A program made the translations under genes and the position numbers. Shown here in pieces: positions 1-7,346 of a stretch of 64,000 nucleotides of DNA. How positions within the stretch are numbered: the first letter of the stretch is position 1; every line of letters begins with the position of its first letter. This DNA is from JBHYGK01 sp051859045 (GTDB taxonomy: Bacteria > Pseudomonadota > Gammaproteobacteria > Xanthomonadales > Xanthomonadaceae), in the NCBI GenBank assembly GCA_051859045.1, contig JBHYGK010000001.1:62001-126000 (forward strand), written 5' to 3'. Below the pieces are notes generated by a model. It ran no database searches. It saw only the letters and a program-made list of their open reading frames with translations, and was not told the DNA's origin.

Positions 1-25
1 CGCCCACCACCACGATCCTGGCCAT
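1..25 (-). CDS. 5' end of a probable FAD/NAD(P)-dependent oxidoreductase (partial)
   Basis: Only the first eight codons lie in the window, reading MARIVVVG on the minus strand. A short run of hydrophobic beta-strand residues leading into Gly right after the start is the usual beginning of a Rossmann dinucleotide-binding fold in FAD/NAD(P) oxidoreductases. The gene diverges from a rhodanese/ArsR/rhodanese unit whose regulator resembles persulfide sensors. A sulfide:quinone oxidoreductase would fit that setting, but this is inference from context; eight residues cannot decide the family. Confidence 0.4.
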
Positions 26-73
26 GCTGTCCCCTCCGGTTCGCCTGCCGCGGCCGGCTGGGCGCCGGCTCGA

Positions 74-108
74 TTGACTTTGAACTAATTTAGACATAGC
101 TTAATTAG
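74..108 (+). promoter_or_regulatory. Divergent promoter region with AT-rich palindrome, candidate ArsR/BigR-type operator
   Basis: The only AT-rich patch in this intergenic region holds an imperfect inverted repeat: CTAATTTAG at 85-93 and CTTAATTAG at 100-108, 8 of 9 positions complementary, with the 6-nt spacer ACATAG. A TTGACT hexamer at 74-79 could be a -35 element, with a weak TAGCTT at 97-102 as -10, so a bound repressor would sit on the promoter. BigR/YgaV/SqrR proteins are known to bind AT-rich palindromes over their own promoters. The link to the ArsR gene at 570-986 is inference. Confidence 0.55.
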
Positions 109-183
109 CATTGCGCTACACTGTCAACCGCCGCTGCACCCGCCCCCGCCAGCCCATTCCCGCCCATCCATGAGGACGCCCCC

Positions 184-573
184 ATGCCCCTGACTGCCCA
201 GGACCTCGTCGCCGCCGCCAAGTCCGCGATCCGCGAGATCGACGCCGATGAACTCCTCCGCCTGCAGGCCGCCGGCGTGCCGGTGATCGACGTGCGCGAG
301 CCCGGCGAATTCGCCGCGGGCCGCGTGCCGGGCGCGGTCAACATCCCGCGCGGCGTGCTCGAGTTCGAGGTCGACGGCCATCCGGCCGTGAACGGCGTGA
401 AGGACGCCGCGCTCGGCCATCGCGATGCGCCCGTGGTGCTCTACTGCCGCAGCGGTGGGCGCAGCGCGCTGGCCGCCGAGGCGCTCAAGCGCCTGGGCTT
501 CGCCGAGCCGCTGTCGATGGCGGGCGGCTTCAACGCCTGGGCCGCCGCGGGTCGCCGGATGGAGGGCGCGTGA
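184..573 (+). CDS. Rhodanese-domain protein (single domain, 129 aa)
   Basis: Single rhodanese-fold protein that carries a sulfane sulfur on an active-site cysteine. The family signature IDVREPGEF is at residues 35-43 and the active-site loop CRSGGRS at 88-94, with Cys88 as the predicted persulfide carrier. No signal peptide is seen, so it should be cytosolic. The stop codon overlaps the GTG start of the ArsR gene (GTGA), implying translational coupling. A regulator with a persulfide-sensor cysteine pair and a second rhodanese follow, which suggests reactive-sulfur or sulfide detoxification. The exact donor and acceptor substrates cannot be read from the sequence. Confidence 0.9.
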   Translation: MPLTAQDLVAAAKSAIREIDADELLRLQAAGVPVIDVREPGEFAAGRVPGAVNIPRGVLEFEVDGHPAVNGVKDAALGHRDAPVVLYCRSGGRSALAAEALKRLGFAEPLSMAGGFNAWAAAGRRMEGA

Positions 574-986
574 GCGCGAACGCCCGCCGCACCTCGACAT
601 CCGCCAAGGCCGCGGCGAACGCCGCGCCGGCGCGCGCGCGGCGCGCGAAGGGCGCCCCGCCCGCCAGCCTCGCCGCCGCGATGGACACCCAGGCCGAGGC
701 CGCCGCCGACTTCCTCAAGGCCATGGCCAATCCCCAGCGCCTGCGCGTGCTGTGCGTGCTGCTGGAGGGCGAGCGCTCGGTGGGCGAGATCAACGCCCAG
801 GTCGCGTTGAGCCAGTCGGCGCTGTCGCAGCACCTCGCGGTGCTCCGCGAGAGCGGCCTGGTGCAGACCCGCCGCGAGGCGCAGACGGTGTTCTACACCG
901 TGCCGCCAGGTCCGGCGCACGACGTGCTCGAGGTGCTGCACGCGGCGTTCTGCGCGCAGGCCGACGCCCAACGCCTCTGCGAGTGA
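570..986 (+). CDS. ArsR-family repressor, BigR/SqrR-like persulfide sensor
   Basis: Winged-helix ArsR regulator. The core from about residue 38 runs through FLKAMANPQRLRVL and the recognition helix SQSALSQHLAVLRESGLV (81-98). Cys62 and Cys128 are 66 residues apart, the same spacing as the redox pairs of BigR (Cys42/Cys108) and SqrR (Cys41/Cys107), which form di- or tetrasulfide links with reactive sulfur; a further Cys is at 137. There is no metal-binding CVC motif, arguing against an arsenic or metal sensor. Residues 1-37 are an Ala/Arg-rich, low-complexity extension. Translation may start at GTG 570, overlapping the rhodanese stop, or at ATG 681. The sulfur-sensing role is inferred from spacing and neighbours. 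Confidence 0.85.
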   Translation: MSANARRTSTSAKAAANAAPARARRAKGAPPASLAAAMDTQAEAAADFLKAMANPQRLRVLCVLLEGERSVGEINAQVALSQSALSQHLAVLRESGLVQTRREAQTVFYTVPPGPAHDVLEVLHAAFCAQADAQRLCE

Positions 987-996
987 GGACGCGACG

Positions 997-1389
997 ATGA
1001 TGGGATTCCTCAAGGGCCTGCTGCTTGGCCAGCGCGCCGGCGACGGCCACGACCTCGATCCGCACGCCGCGGTGCGGCTGATGGATGGCGGCGCGCCCGT
1101 GGTCGACGTCCGCGAGCCGGGCGAGTTCGCCTCCGGCGCCATCCCCGGCTCGGTCAACGTCCCACTGGGCCAGGTCCAGGCCCGTGGCATCGAGGCGCTG
1201 AAAGCCGCCGGCATCGACGTCGACGCCCCGGCGCTGGTGGTGGTGTGCCGCAGCGGCGCGCGCAGCGGACGCGCCTGCCTCGCGCTGCGCGGCGCGCTCG
1301 GCGAGCGCGCCCGCAACCTCGCCGGCGGGGTGGTGGCCTGGGGATCGCGCGGCCTCCCGCTCACCCCGGGCGGCACGCCGACGGCCTGA
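997..1389 (+). CDS. Rhodanese-domain protein (second copy, 130 aa)
   Basis: Second single-domain rhodanese of the locus. It keeps VVDVREPGEF (35-44) and the active loop CRSGARS (84-90, Cys84). The N-terminal MMGFLKGLLLGQRAG is hydrophobic and might be a short amphipathic or weak membrane segment. It lies 10 bp after the ArsR gene, so 184-1389 is probably one transcript. It differs from the first copy enough (different N terminus and mid-region) that a recent duplication is unlikely. ATG at 1000 is an alternative start. It ends convergently with the S-formylglutathione hydrolase gene, 27 bp away. Confidence 0.88.
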   Translation: MMGFLKGLLLGQRAGDGHDLDPHAAVRLMDGGAPVVDVREPGEFASGAIPGSVNVPLGQVQARGIEALKAAGIDVDAPALVVVCRSGARSGRACLALRGALGERARNLAGGVVAWGSRGLPLTPGGTPTA

Positions 1390-1416
1390 GCCGCCGGCGT
1401 CGCCCCGGGCCCGGCC

Positions 1417-2289
1417 TCAGCCCAGGCCCAGCGCCGCCGCGTGGTGGCGCAGGTGGTCGTCGATCACCGTCTGGATGAACCAGTACGAGTGGTCGTAGCC
1501 CGCGTGCCGGCGCAGCGCCAGCGGCTGGCCCGCCGCGGCACAGGCGGCCTCGAGCCGCTCGGGCTGCAGCTGCGCCGCGAGGAACGCGTCGTCGGCGCCC
1601 TGGTCCACCAGCAGCGTGCCGGGGAAGCGGGCGCCGTCGGCGAGCAGCGCGCAGGCGTCATAGGGCCGCCACGCGGCCTCGTCGGCGCCGAGGTAGCGCG
1701 GCAGCGCCTTGCGCCCCCACGGGACCTGCGAGGGCGCGACGATCGGCGCGATCGCGCTCGCCGAGCGCCAGCGCGCGGGCGAGCGCAGCGCCATCGTCAG
1801 CGCGCCGTGGCCGCCCATCGAATGCCCGCTGATGCCCAGGCGCGCGACATCGACATCGAACCGGTCGGCCAGCAGCACCGGCAGCTCGCGCTCCACCACG
1901 CTGCGCATCGCGAAGCGCCCGGCCCACGGCGCCTCGGTGGCGTCGAGCCAGAAGCCCGCGCCCTCGCCGAACTCCCAGTCGCCGGTGGCGCCGTCGATCC
2001 CGCTCTCGCGCGGGCTGGTGTCGGGCGTCACCAGCACCAGGCCCAGCTGCGCGGCCAGGCGCTGCGCGCCGGCCTTGATCGCGAACGTCTCCTCGGTGCA
2101 GGTCAGCCCGGCCAGGAAGACCAGCGCGGGCCGCGCCACGCCGGGCGCGGCGAGCGCCTGCGGCGGCCGGAACACGCCGAACCGGATGTCGCCGCCGCAG
2201 GCCTCCGAGCGGTAGCGGTAGGTCCCCTGCACGCCGCCGAAGCAGGCCTTCTCGGCCAGCACCTCGACCGCGGGCGCCGAGGCCGCCAC
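1417..2289 (-). CDS. fghA: S-formylglutathione hydrolase
   Basis: Esterase-D family alpha/beta hydrolase that splits S-formylglutathione into formate and glutathione, the second step of glutathione-dependent formaldehyde oxidation. The nucleophile elbow GHSMGG gives Ser147; the acid lies in GADDAF (Asp223/224) and the base is His257 in GYDHSYWF. The length of 290 aa is close to FrmB/YeiG-type enzymes. The start is GTG at 2289, only 1 bp past the stop of the formaldehyde dehydrogenase gene, so the pair is almost certainly co-transcribed. Cytosolic; no signal peptide. Confidence 0.95.
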   Translation of the reverse strand: MAASAPAVEVLAEKACFGGVQGTYRYRSEACGGDIRFGVFRPPQALAAPGVARPALVFLAGLTCTEETFAIKAGAQRLAAQLGLVLVTPDTSPRESGIDGATGDWEFGEGAGFWLDATEAPWAGRFAMRSVVERELPVLLADRFDVDVARLGISGHSMGGHGALTMALRSPARWRSASAIAPIVAPSQVPWGRKALPRYLGADEAAWRPYDACALLADGARFPGTLLVDQGADDAFLAAQLQPERLEAACAAAGQPLALRRHAGYDHSYWFIQTVIDDHLRHHAAALGLG

Positions 2290-2290
2290 G

Positions 2291-3400
<1,110 letters not shown>

Positions 3401-3436
3401 GGGCGGGATCCTCGGGGGCGGAAGGGTTGGGGGGCG

Positions 3437-3892
3437 TCAGGCGCCGGCGGCGTCGAGCGCGCGCAGCAGCGACTGCACGCGGTCGCGCAGCTCGGCGAGC
3501 TCGTCGAGCGGCAGGGTGGTGGCGCAGGCCACCGCGTGCGGGATGGCCTCGGCCCGCTCGCGCAGCGCCTCGCCCTTGGGCGTGGCGCGCACGAGCACGC
3601 GGCGCTCGTCCTCGCTCGAGCGGCTGCGCTCGACCAGGCCGGCCGCCTCGAGCCGCTTGAGCAGCGGCGTCAGCGTGCCCGAGTCGAGGTGCAGGGCCTG
3701 GCCGAGTTCACCCACGCCCTTCTGGCCGTGCTGCCAGAGCACGATCATCACCAGGAACTGGGCGTAGGTGAGCCCCAGCGCGTCGAGCAGCGGGCGGTAC
3801 AGGCGCTGGATGCGGTGCGAGGCCGCATACAGCGCGAAGCACAGCTGCCGGTCGAGGCACAGCAGGGAGCCGTCGGCGGAGGGGAAGGGCAT
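3437..3892 (-). CDS. ohrR: MarR-family organic peroxide sensor OhrR (2-Cys type)
   Basis: Winged-helix MarR repressor with the OhrR hallmark LDRQLCFALYAAS, placing the peroxidatic cysteine at Cys18. A second cysteine at 123 is 105 residues away, equal to the Cys22/Cys127 distance of Xanthomonas OhrR, so a disulfide-forming 2-Cys mechanism is likely. The DNA-binding part (HLDSGTLTPLLKRLEAAGLV) and the wing (SSEDERRVLVRATPKG) are intact. Organic hydroperoxides oxidise such proteins and release them from ohr promoters. Here the gene lies downstream of ohr with an old yellow enzyme gene in between, and before frmA. Confidence 0.93.
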   Translation of the reverse strand: MPFPSADGSLLCLDRQLCFALYAASHRIQRLYRPLLDALGLTYAQFLVMIVLWQHGQKGVGELGQALHLDSGTLTPLLKRLEAAGLVERSRSSEDERRVLVRATPKGEALRERAEAIPHAVACATTLPLDELAELRDRVQSLLRALDAAGA

Positions 3893-3917
3893 GGCGCGGG
3901 CCTCGGCGGGGCGGGGC

Positions 3918-5012
3918 TCAGTCGGGCAGGAAGGGGTAGTCGGTGTAGCCCTTCGCGTCGCCGCCGTAGAGCGTGGAGGCGTCGAGCTCGTTGAGCTCGC
4001 GGCCCTCGCGCATGCGCCGCACCAGGTCGGGGTTGGAGATGAAGGGGCGGCCGAAGGCGATCAGGTCGGCCTCGCCGCTGGCGATGTGCTGCTGGGCCAG
4101 CGGCAGGTCGTAGCCGTTGTTGACCATCCACGGGCCCGGGAACGCGCGGCGCAGGGCCTCGAAGTCGAAGCTCGGCGCGACGTCGCGGTCGCCGCCGGTC
4201 TGGCCCTCGATCATGTGCAGGTAGGCCAGGCGGTACTCGCTGACGCGCTCGATGGCGCGGGCGAACAGGGCCTGCGGGTCCGAGTCGGCGATGTCGTTGA
4301 ACGGCGACACCGGCGAGAAGCGCACGCCCACGCGGCCGGCGCCGACCTCGTCGACCACCGCGCGCACCACTTCCACCAGGAAGCGGGTGCGGTTCTCGAT
4401 CGAGCCGCCGTAGGCGTCGGTGCGGTGGTTGGTGGAGTCGCGCAGGAACTGGTCGATCAGGTAGCCGTTGGCCGCGTGCACCTCGACGCCGTCGAAGCCC
4501 GCGTCGATCGCGTTGCCGGCGGCGTCGCGGTAGTCCTGCAGGGTCTGGCGGATGTCCTCGAGGGTCATCTCGCGCGGGGCGGAGGTGTCGACGAAGCCCT
4601 CGCGGGTGAAGGTCTTGGCGTTGGCGGCGAGCGCCGACGGCGCCAGCGGCGCCGCGCCGCCCGGCAGCAGCGAGGTGTGCGAGATGCGGCCCACGTGCCA
4701 CAGCTGCAGCACGATCCGGCCGCCCTTGGCGTGCACGGCGTCGGTGACGGTGCGCCAGGCGGCGATCTGCTCGGCGGTGTGGATGCCCGGGGTGTCGATG
4801 TAGCCCTGGCCCATCGGCGAGATCTGCGCGGCCTCGGTGATGATCAGGCCGGCGGTCGCGCGCTGCGCGTAGTACTCGGCGGTGAGGGCGGTGGGCACCT
4901 GGCCGGCGCCGGCGCGGTTGCGGGTCAGCGGGGCCATGACGATGCGGTTGGCGAGCTTCAGGTCGCCGATCTGCACGGGGGAGAACAGGTCGCGGGTGGG
5001 GATCGAGCTCAT
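3918..5012 (-). CDS. nemA: Old yellow enzyme family flavin oxidoreductase (NemA-like)
   Basis: FMN-dependent ene-reductase of the old yellow enzyme family (N-ethylmaleimide/xenobiotic reductase type), reducing activated C=C bonds in electrophiles with NAD(P)H. The N terminus LFSPVQIGDLKLANRIVMAP is characteristic. The substrate-binding pair is His179/Asn182 in VEVHAANGYLIDQFLRD. The C-terminal FMN phosphate region GEADLIAFGRPFISNPDL is present. At 364 aa it is full length. It lies between ohr (85-bp gap containing a hairpin) and ohrR (25 bp). The grouping with formaldehyde and peroxide genes supports a role in reactive electrophile removal. The symbol is by family; the physiological substrate is unknown. 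Confidence 0.93.
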   Translation of the reverse strand: MSSIPTRDLFSPVQIGDLKLANRIVMAPLTRNRAGAGQVPTALTAEYYAQRATAGLIITEAAQISPMGQGYIDTPGIHTAEQIAAWRTVTDAVHAKGGRIVLQLWHVGRISHTSLLPGGAAPLAPSALAANAKTFTREGFVDTSAPREMTLEDIRQTLQDYRDAAGNAIDAGFDGVEVHAANGYLIDQFLRDSTNHRTDAYGGSIENRTRFLVEVVRAVVDEVGAGRVGVRFSPVSPFNDIADSDPQALFARAIERVSEYRLAYLHMIEGQTGGDRDVAPSFDFEALRRAFPGPWMVNNGYDLPLAQQHIASGEADLIAFGRPFISNPDLVRRMREGRELNELDASTLYGGDAKGYTDYPFLPD

Positions 5013-5042
5013 CGGTACCTCGGGGCGTGGGGGGGGGGGCGG

Positions 5043-5064
5043 GCCCCCTCCGGGCGGAGGGGGC
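5043..5064 (-). terminator. Hairpin between ohr and the OYE gene, possible partial terminator
   Basis: Nine-base-pair stem GCCCCCTCC / GGAGGGGGC with a GGGC tetraloop, followed on the minus strand by a C-run (11 consecutive G on the plus strand at 5029-5039) rather than a T-run. It may attenuate transcription between ohr and the downstream genes, or stabilise mRNA ends. No U-tract, so intrinsic termination is uncertain. Confidence 0.4.
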
Positions 5065-5097
5065 GGGCGTCGCGGGCGTGGGCGTGCCTTGCGTGGA

Positions 5098-5514
5098 TCA
5101 GGCCGCCGAGGCGGTCACGGTCACGTCGATGTTGCCGCGGGTCGCCTTGGAGTACGGGCAGACCTCGTGGGCGCCGGCCGCGAGGGCCTCGGCGGTGGCC
5201 TGGTCGACGCCGCCGACCGTCGCGTGAAGGCGCACCGCGAGGCCGAAGCTGGTGGCGTCCTTGCCGATGTCGACCTCGGCGGCGATCGACGCGCTGGAGA
5301 TCGCGACGCCCCGGGTGCGCGCGACGAGGCGCAGCGCGCCCTCGAAGCAGGCGGCGTAGCCGGCCGCGAAGAGCTGCTCGGGATTGGACGCGCCGCCCTT
5401 GCCGCCGAGGGCGGTCGGGAGCTGGAGCTGCAGGTCGACGAAGCCGTCGTCGCTGGTGACGCGGCCTTCGCGGCCGCCGACGGCGGTGGCGCGTGCGGTG
5501 TAGAGCGGGGTCAT
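5098..5514 (-). CDS. ohr: Organic hydroperoxide resistance protein Ohr
   Basis: OsmC/Ohr-family thiol peroxidase (138 aa), a lipoamide-dependent reducer of organic and lipid hydroperoxides in the cytosol. The two catalytic cysteines are Cys56 (AAGYAACFEGAL) and Cys119 (HEVCPYSKATRGNIDV), and the Ohr signature SNPEQLFAAGYA is intact. The start at 5514 is chosen because the conserved N terminus MTPLYTARATA begins there; codons further upstream read through the operator and show no Ohr similarity. A palindrome resembling OhrR boxes lies about 47 bp upstream, and ohrR is two genes downstream. Confidence 0.95.
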   Translation of the reverse strand: MTPLYTARATAVGGREGRVTSDDGFVDLQLQLPTALGGKGGASNPEQLFAAGYAACFEGALRLVARTRGVAISSASIAAEVDIGKDATSFGLAVRLHATVGGVDQATAEALAAGAHEVCPYSKATRGNIDVTVTASAA

Positions 5515-5560
5515 GGCGGGCCTCGTGGGCTGGGGTAGGGGCGGCCACGATAGATCGCAC

Positions 5561-5580
5561 GCAATCGAATTGCAATCGAT
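5561..5580 (-). promoter_or_regulatory. Candidate OhrR operator upstream of ohr
   Basis: GCAAT-CGA-ATTGC at 5561-5573 is a perfect 5-bp inverted repeat around a 3-nt spacer and contains the CAAT...ATTG core of the known OhrR box (TACAATT-A-AATTGTA in Bacillus). An overlapping dyad, ATCGA at 5564-5568 with TCGAT at 5576-5580, extends it. This is the most AT-rich stretch in an otherwise GC-rich gap and lies 47-66 bp upstream of the ohr start. Binding by the OhrR encoded at 3437-3892 is inference. Confidence 0.6.
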
Positions 5581-5765
5581 AAAGTTTTCACGCCGTCGCG
5601 ACCTCTTGCGCTCGCGCGCGCCGTGTTGCACACATGAACCCGCGCCCAACGGCGCAGTTGTTCGTCGTCCGACTGTCCACGGCCCGTCCGATGCGGCGCT
5701 CCACCCCCGCGACCCGAGCATCCCCCCGCGCCTTCGATCCATCGACCCTTGCCCTGGAGAAGCCC

Positions 5766-6467
5766 ATGTCCCGACGCCTGTCGCCCCGCCACGCCACGAC
5801 CCGCCTGCTCCCCCTCGTCCTCGCCCTCGCCTGGGCCGCCCCGGCCGCCGCGGGCTCCCTCGAGGCCGACATCACCCTCGCGTCCGACTACCTCTTCGAC
5901 GGCATCAGCCAGACCGACGACGGCGTCGCGACCCAGGCCGCGCTGACCTTCACCGCCGAGAACGGCTTCTACATCGGCACCTGGGCGTCGAACGTCGACT
6001 TCGGCGAAGGCGATCCGGCCCAGGTCGAGGTCGACTTCCTGATGGGCGTCGCCCACACCTACGACAACGGCTGGGGCTGGGACGTCGGCGCCGCGATGTA
6101 CACCTATACCGGCGCGCCGACCGCCTACGACTACGTCGAGGCCACCGCGGCCGTCGACTTCCCGTTCGGCAGCCGCCTGCAGGTCTGGGCCAGCGACGAC
6201 GACGTCTTCGGCGGCAAGGCCTGGCGCGCCACCGCGAGCCACTCCTTCGCGCTGCCGGCCGAGTTCTCGCTGGATGCCCGCGTCACCCGCACCGAGTACG
6301 ACAACGAGATCGACTGGACCCCGTACTGGCACTACCAGCTGGGCGTGTCGAAGGCGTTCGGCGACTTCAGCGCGTTCGTCGGCTACTCCGACACCGACCT
6401 CGACGACAACCCGCGCGCCGACGGCCGCGTGCTCGCCACGCTGACCTACTCGCACACGTTCTTCTGA
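5766..6467 (+). CDS. TorF-family putative outer-membrane porin
   Basis: Secreted beta-barrel protein of the TorF/Gcw_chp family, common in Xanthomonadales and of unproven substrate. A Sec signal peptide (RLLPLVLALAWAAPAAAG) leads into the family signature LASDYLFDGISQTDDGVATQ, followed by ENGFYIGTWASNVDFGEGD and alternating strands ending YSHTFF, with the terminal Phe typical of barrels. The start at 5766 is preferred over an upstream in-frame ATG at 5634: a GGAG motif lies just before it and the signal peptide begins there. Its stop overlaps the start of the next gene (TGATG), so porin and solute-binding protein are probably co-translated. Confidence 0.88.
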   Translation: MSRRLSPRHATTRLLPLVLALAWAAPAAAGSLEADITLASDYLFDGISQTDDGVATQAALTFTAENGFYIGTWASNVDFGEGDPAQVEVDFLMGVAHTYDNGWGWDVGAAMYTYTGAPTAYDYVEATAAVDFPFGSRLQVWASDDDVFGGKAWRATASHSFALPAEFSLDARVTRTEYDNEIDWTPYWHYQLGVSKAFGDFSAFVGYSDTDLDDNPRADGRVLATLTYSHTFF

Positions 6468-7279
6468 TGCCCATGGCCCGCGCGTCGCGGTCGTGGCTGC
6501 TCCGCCTCGGCGCCTCCGGCGTCCTGGGCGCGATGCTCGCCACGACCGCGGCCGCGGCGCCGCAGGCGCTGCCCGAGGAGCCCGCGCCGCGCCCCGTCGT
6601 GCGGCTCGCCAGCATCGAATGGCCGCCCTATGCCGGCCCCGGGCTGCCGGGCCAGGGCGAGCTGGTGCAGCGCGTCCGCGACGCCTACGCCGCGATGGGC
6701 TACCGCCTCGAGGTGGTGTTCGTCGAGCGCTGGGCCGAGGCCATCGAGGCCCCCGAGCGCGACGACGTCTGGTTCCACGGCTACTTCCCCGAATACTCCT
6801 CCGCCGACCTCATCCGCCTGCGCCTGCTGTCCGCGCCGATCGGCGGCGGGCCGCTGGGCTTCGTCGAATCCACCGAGCGGCCGGTCGCCGCGCGCCGCCT
6901 CGAGGCGCTCGAGGACGTGCCGGTCGGCGTGGTCCGCGACTACATCAACGGCCGCACCTTCGACGTGCTGGTCGAGGCCGGGCGCATCCGCACCGTGGTC
7001 GCGGAGTCCGACCTCGAGAACATCCTGGCCGTCGCCGAGGGCCGGCTGCGCATCGCGGTGATCGACCCGCGGGTGCTGGAGTGGATCCTCGCCAACGTCC
7101 CCGAGGCCCGCGCCGCGCGCGGCCGGGTGCGCGTGAGCGCGCTGCGGATGGAGGACAAGGAGCTGCACGTGGTGTTCCCGCGCCACGCCGCCGGCGAGCG
7201 CTTCCGCGACCTGCTCAACGAGGGCATGGCCCGGGTCGACGCGGTGCGCGCCGAGGACGCGGCGGCCGACCAGCCCTGA
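6467..7279 (+). CDS. Periplasmic solute-binding protein family 3-like (270 aa)
   Basis: Predicted periplasmic protein with a Sec signal (residues about 8-32, ending TTAAAA) and a bacterial solute-binding fold. The opening VVRLASIEWPPYAGPGLPGQGELVQRV is the amino-acid-binding family pattern, followed by VVFVERWAEAIEA and the hinge/lobe-2 segments VGVVRDYINGRTFDVL and AVAEGRLRIAVIDPRVL. Such proteins either feed ABC importers or bind ligand for sensors. No permease or ATPase gene is adjacent; the only partner is the porin gene, which it overlaps. ATG at 6473 is an alternative start. The ligand is unknown. Confidence 0.8.
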   Translation: MPMARASRSWLLRLGASGVLGAMLATTAAAAPQALPEEPAPRPVVRLASIEWPPYAGPGLPGQGELVQRVRDAYAAMGYRLEVVFVERWAEAIEAPERDDVWFHGYFPEYSSADLIRLRLLSAPIGGGPLGFVESTERPVAARRLEALEDVPVGVVRDYINGRTFDVLVEAGRIRTVVAESDLENILAVAEGRLRIAVIDPRVLEWILANVPEARAARGRVRVSALRMEDKELHVVFPRHAAGERFRDLLNEGMARVDAVRAEDAAADQP

Positions 7280-7346
7280 GCCCCGCGCCCGCCACCCGGC
7301 GCACGCCGCGCTGGGCCTCGCGCCCCCGGGCCGGCATCATGGCCGC

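Noticed and set aside
5029..5039. Run of 11 G residues as a phase-variation tract.
   Set aside because: It lies between genes, downstream of ohr and 17 bp before the OYE start, not in a coding region or between -10 and -35 elements that I can identify.
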